From the NCBI GenBank assembly GCA_944363795.1, contig CALVVG010000005.1, positions 1 to 44,054 of the forward strand: a stretch of 44,054 nt of DNA. The letters run 5' to 3'. Source of the DNA: an uncultured Bacilli bacterium. Lineage in GTDB: Bacteria > Bacillota_I > Bacilli_A > RF39 > UBA660. The notes beneath the pieces are model-generated. The model made no database searches, had not been told where the DNA came from, and saw only the letters and a program-made list of their open reading frames with translations. Made by a program: the position numbers and the translations under genes. Below are positions 41,799 through 44,054 of the stretch, one piece after another (position 1 is the first letter of the stretch; the number at the start of each line of letters is the position of its first letter).

Positions 41799-42938
41799 AT
41801 GAAAAAAAGAGTTTTAATTGCCTATGCACCTTATGGTGCAGGCCATAAATCTATTGCTTCTAAAATTTATGATTATTTTGAAGAATTTGGCGATTATGAA
41901 ATTAAATTGTTTGATGTTGCAAAATATTCCAATATTTTAGGTAAAACAAGTATTAAATTATTTGAGTTAGTTACAAAATATAGTTTCCATAAAACTTTTA
42001 GTTTTATTTATGACTTGGCAGACAATAAATTAGCCAGTTTAAATCAAATGAAACTAGTAAAAAGATTGTTTGACAATGAAAATTTGAGAAATGAAATAGT
42101 AGAATTTAATGCTGATATAGTTATATCAACCCATTTTTTCTGTGAAAATATAGTTTCATATTATAATAAATTGGGATTAACGAATTCTAAATTAGTTACA
42201 GTTATCACGGATTATGCTACTCATAGTTATTGGAATAAAGATCATCAAAATCAAGATGCTTTTATTGTTGCCAATGAAATGGTTAAAAATGAAATGATTA
42301 AAAAAGGAGTAGATGGCAAAAAAATTTTCCCTTTTGGCTTACCATATGACCGTAAAAAAATGGAACTAAAAGCATCAAAAGAAGAAACTATTTTAAAATA
42401 TAATATTGATAGTAGAAAAAAAACATATTTGTTTTTTGGTGGTGGAGCCATGGGATCGATGGCTAGCTATGATTATTTAAAAGTTTTAGTTAAAAGCAAT
42501 TTGCCTGTTAATATTATATTTATTAGTGGAAAAAATCAAAAACTAGAAGAAAGAGCTCGCAAATTGGTGTTGAAAATGCATAAGACTAATATTAAAGTTT
42601 TAGGATTTGTTAAAGACGTATATAGTTTATTAAATATTAGTGATGCTGTAATTGGTAAACCAGGGGGATCTACATTAACCGAATGTATTGATATGAAAGT
42701 ACCTCTTATTTTAATACCTGGAAATGGTGGGCCTGAAAAATATAATGCTCGTTTTATTTGTAAAAAAAAGTATGGCTGTAAAGTAAATACGCCATGGGGA
42801 TTATCTCATATTGTTAAAAAAACTTTAAATAACGAAAAAATAATTGAAAAATGGCATGAAAATCTTTTAAAACATGCCAAAAATGAGTCGACGAAAAAGA
42901 TATTTGAACTAGTAAACAAGTTATTAAAAGAAAAATAA
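41799..42938 (+). CDS. processive diacylglycerol glycosyltransferase (UgtP/MGDG synthase-like)
   Basis: This 379-aa GT-B glycosyltransferase has the MGDG-synthase N-terminal acceptor domain (VLIAYAPYGAGHKSIASKI ... VISTHFFCENI ... VTVITDYATH). The GT28 C-terminal nucleotide-sugar domain follows (FFGGGAMGS, VLGFVKDVYSLLNISDAVIG, KPGGSTLTECIDMKVPLILI). It builds membrane glycolipids or lipoteichoic acid anchors. In Bacillus, UgtP also links sugar supply to FtsZ. GGTGGAGAG precedes the ATG. The tRNA-Arg promoter begins 2 bases after its stop. Confidence 0.9.
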   Translation: MKKRVLIAYAPYGAGHKSIASKIYDYFEEFGDYEIKLFDVAKYSNILGKTSIKLFELVTKYSFHKTFSFIYDLADNKLASLNQMKLVKRLFDNENLRNEIVEFNADIVISTHFFCENIVSYYNKLGLTNSKLVTVITDYATHSYWNKDHQNQDAFIVANEMVKNEMIKKGVDGKKIFPFGLPYDRKKMELKASKEETILKYNIDSRKKTYLFFGGGAMGSMASYDYLKVLVKSNLPVNIIFISGKNQKLEERARKLVLKMHKTNIKVLGFVKDVYSLLNISDAVIGKPGGSTLTECIDMKVPLILIPGNGGPEKYNARFICKKKYGCKVNTPWGLSHIVKKTLNNEKIIEKWHENLLKHAKNESTKKIFELVNKLLKEK

Positions 42939-42940
42939 AT

Positions 42941-42969
42941 TTGTCAAGATAAATAACTTGTGTTAATAT
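42941..42969 (+). promoter_or_regulatory. promoter of tRNA-Arg
   Basis: TTGTCA (42941-42946), a 17-bp spacer and TAATAT (42964-42969) lie 8 bases before the tRNA. Confidence 0.65.
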
Positions 42970-42977
42970 TTATATGA

Positions 42978-43053
42978 GTCCTCGTAGTTTAATGGATAAA
43001 ACAAGCCCCTCCTAAGGGTTAGAGTGGAGGTTCGATTCCTCTCGAGGACGCCA
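42978..43053 (+). tRNA. tRNA-Arg (anticodon CCT)
   Basis: The 7-bp acceptor stem pairs GTCCTCG with CGAGGAC. The D arm is followed by the anticodon loop CTCCTAA (anticodon CCT, reading AGG), the T loop TTCGATT, discriminator G and an encoded CCA. All arms close. No flanking integration repeat was seen. Confidence 0.95.
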
Positions 43054-43063
43054 TAAGGAATTG

Positions 43064-43087
43064 ACTAACTAGAAATAGTTAGTTTTT
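43064..43087 (+). terminator. terminator after tRNA-Arg
   Basis: ACTAACTA and TAGTTAGT pair around a GAAA loop and are followed by a T run. Confidence 0.85.
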
Positions 43088-43121
43088 ATATTATAAAATA
43101 ATTAATTATTATGATATTTAT

Positions 43122-43847
43122 ATGGACATAGATGATTTAGAACCTTTGGTAGAAACATTTATGTTAGATGATAAATCATTAGTGTTAAGTAAAGAACAAT
43201 TTGCTCGATTAAAGAATAATTTAACATTTATGAAAAATATTTACGAGGAATATTTTGAAAGTTATAGCGATATCAATCATTATACCATAAAGGCTCTTGA
43301 TGGAAATGGACATGATATTGTTAGACCTATTTTATGGGATATGATTTTAGAAAAAGCAGTTTCTGTCTTACATTCTGAAAACAATATAATTCAATTTTCT
43401 CGTGGTAGAGATGAATTATATGAGAAAGAATTTGGGGAAAATGTTTATAAAAGAAGTATAGAATCTATGATTGATTATGTTCCAAATAAAGAAAACACTA
43501 TTATTGTCAATTTAGTATCACCGTTAGATATTAGAAAGAAAAGAAACTATATAAGATATGAAAATGGTGGACATTTTGTTTCCGAAGATACAATGGATAA
43601 AGTATATGATAAAGACTATTTTTCATATACGGAAACTGAATATAACACAGGATATATAGTTGTGAAAAATAAAAAATATCCTGTTATTACAATTTATAAT
43701 GATAAAACATTTAACACTATTGAACTTGATGAATTTTTGTATTATTATTTAGATAGAGTAATAAATTATTATAATGAATTTAATATGGAGGTAAAAAATG
43801 AATTTAAAACAAGTTCAGAAAGATATTTGGCAAAACAAAATAAATAA
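43122..43847 (+). CDS. uncharacterised 241-aa soluble protein
   Basis: I recognise no family. The protein is acidic and soluble, with a helical first half (LSKEQFARLKNNLTFMKNIYEEYFESYSD) and a beta-rich second half (NTIIVNLVSPLDIRKKRNYI, YIVVKNKKYPVITIYNDKTF). It has no signal or membrane segment. The ATG lacks a clear ribosome site, so the start is uncertain. Its 3' end overlaps the MazG-like gene by 50 bases, so the two are probably co-translated. Confidence 0.6.
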   Translation: MDIDDLEPLVETFMLDDKSLVLSKEQFARLKNNLTFMKNIYEEYFESYSDINHYTIKALDGNGHDIVRPILWDMILEKAVSVLHSENNIIQFSRGRDELYEKEFGENVYKRSIESMIDYVPNKENTIIVNLVSPLDIRKKRNYIRYENGGHFVSEDTMDKVYDKDYFSYTETEYNTGYIVVKNKKYPVITIYNDKTFNTIELDEFLYYYLDRVINYYNEFNMEVKNEFKTSSERYLAKQNK

Positions 43848-44054
43848 AGGTTTTAATACAACAAATGTAGAAAAAGAATTTTGTTTTTTATATGGTGAAG
43901 TAGCTGAAGCTTTTGAAGCCTATAGAAAGAAAAAAGATGATTTAAACGAAGAACTTGCTGACATTGCAATTTATTTAATGGGATTGTCAGAAATGTTAGG
44001 TTTTGATTTAGAAGATGAAATTATGAAAAAAGTTTCTAAAAATGAAAAAAGAGT
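43798..44054 (+). CDS. MazG-like nucleotide pyrophosphohydrolase, N-terminal part
   Basis: The frame runs off the right edge after 85 codons. The all-alpha NTP pyrophosphohydrolase pattern is visible: EFCFLYGEVAEAFEAYRKK with the metal-binding Glu pair, then EELADIAIYLMGLSEMLGFD with the second acidic cluster. GGAGG precedes the ATG, which lies inside the previous gene in a different frame. It probably hydrolyses non-canonical or excess NTPs; the subfamily cannot be set from the fragment. Confidence 0.75.
   Translation, partial: MNLKQVQKDIWQNKINKGFNTTNVEKEFCFLYGEVAEAFEAYRKKKDDLNEELADIAIYLMGLSEMLGFDLEDEIMKKVSKNEKR

Noticed and set aside
42978-43053. tRNA-Arg as an integration site
   Set aside because: No integrase, partial tRNA duplicate or attachment repeat is seen nearby.

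Overview
The window is very AT-rich, densely packed DNA from a Gram-positive, endospore-forming member of the Bacillota/Bacilli side. The evidence is spoIIGA-sigE-sigG, a SpoIIIAH-like gene, YjcZ-like small proteins, EzrA, a glmS ribozyme and LexA with Gram-positive SOS boxes. Many genes start with TTG or GTG and use TGA as a stop, so code 11 applies and not the mycoplasma code. The small gene set and extreme A+T suggest an uncultured gut lineage such as RF39 or TANB77-like groups. That placement is inference.

Layout. 1-1147: truncated IS110-family element. 1148-10678: division and sporulation core (spoIIIAH-like, ftsA, ftsZ, spoIIGA, sigE, sigG, ylmC-like, lspA, rluD-like, rhomboid). 10786-13296: large surface protein with four FnIII-like repeats and a C-terminal variable lectin/FGE-like domain. 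13402-22776: ezrA, two VirB2-pilin-like membrane proteins, cysteine desulfurase-thiI, ackA, nrnA, recX and a PrsA-like foldase. 22922-29051: tandem YjcZ-like proteins, a second lectin-like surface protein, an InlB-repeat protein, a CHAP hydrolase and a NatAB-like ABC transporter. 29151-32877: a diversity-generating retroelement (DGR). 32917-44054: housekeeping genes (dGTPase, YfmF/YfmH, rpsD, HD protein, glmS with ribozyme, lexA SOS locus, glycolipid glycosyltransferase, tRNA-Arg, MazG-like).

The most interesting system is the DGR. A reverse transcriptase with the DGR motif IGNMTSQ (31571-32650) follows a MutS-domain-I-like accessory ORF, a broken Avd-like ORF and a GC-rich template repeat (TR, 30680-30723). 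The cis target (29358-30512) ends in a 95-nt GC-rich variable repeat (VR). Over 39 aligned nt it differs from the TR at 7 positions, 6 of them TR adenines, which is the DGR signature. A second 95-nt VR lies about 17 kb away in the gene at 10786, making it a remote target. The TR is 51 nt (17 codons) shorter than both VRs, so the template appears internally deleted. The Avd-like gene is also interrupted, so the system may be decaying or in transition.

Two further layers deserve attention. All three paralogous surface-protein genes are preceded by very long homopolymeric T tracts (20, 20 and 29 T) at their promoters, and one tract forms the -35/-10 spacer. This suggests ON/OFF phase variation on top of DGR sequence diversification. 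In addition, a GC-rich, multi-hairpin segment of about 145 nt lies between the cis target and the TR and may be part of the DGR RNA. Outside the DGR, a 46-aa membrane peptide transcribed divergently from lexA has an SOS box inside its promoter spacer and is a candidate SOS division inhibitor.
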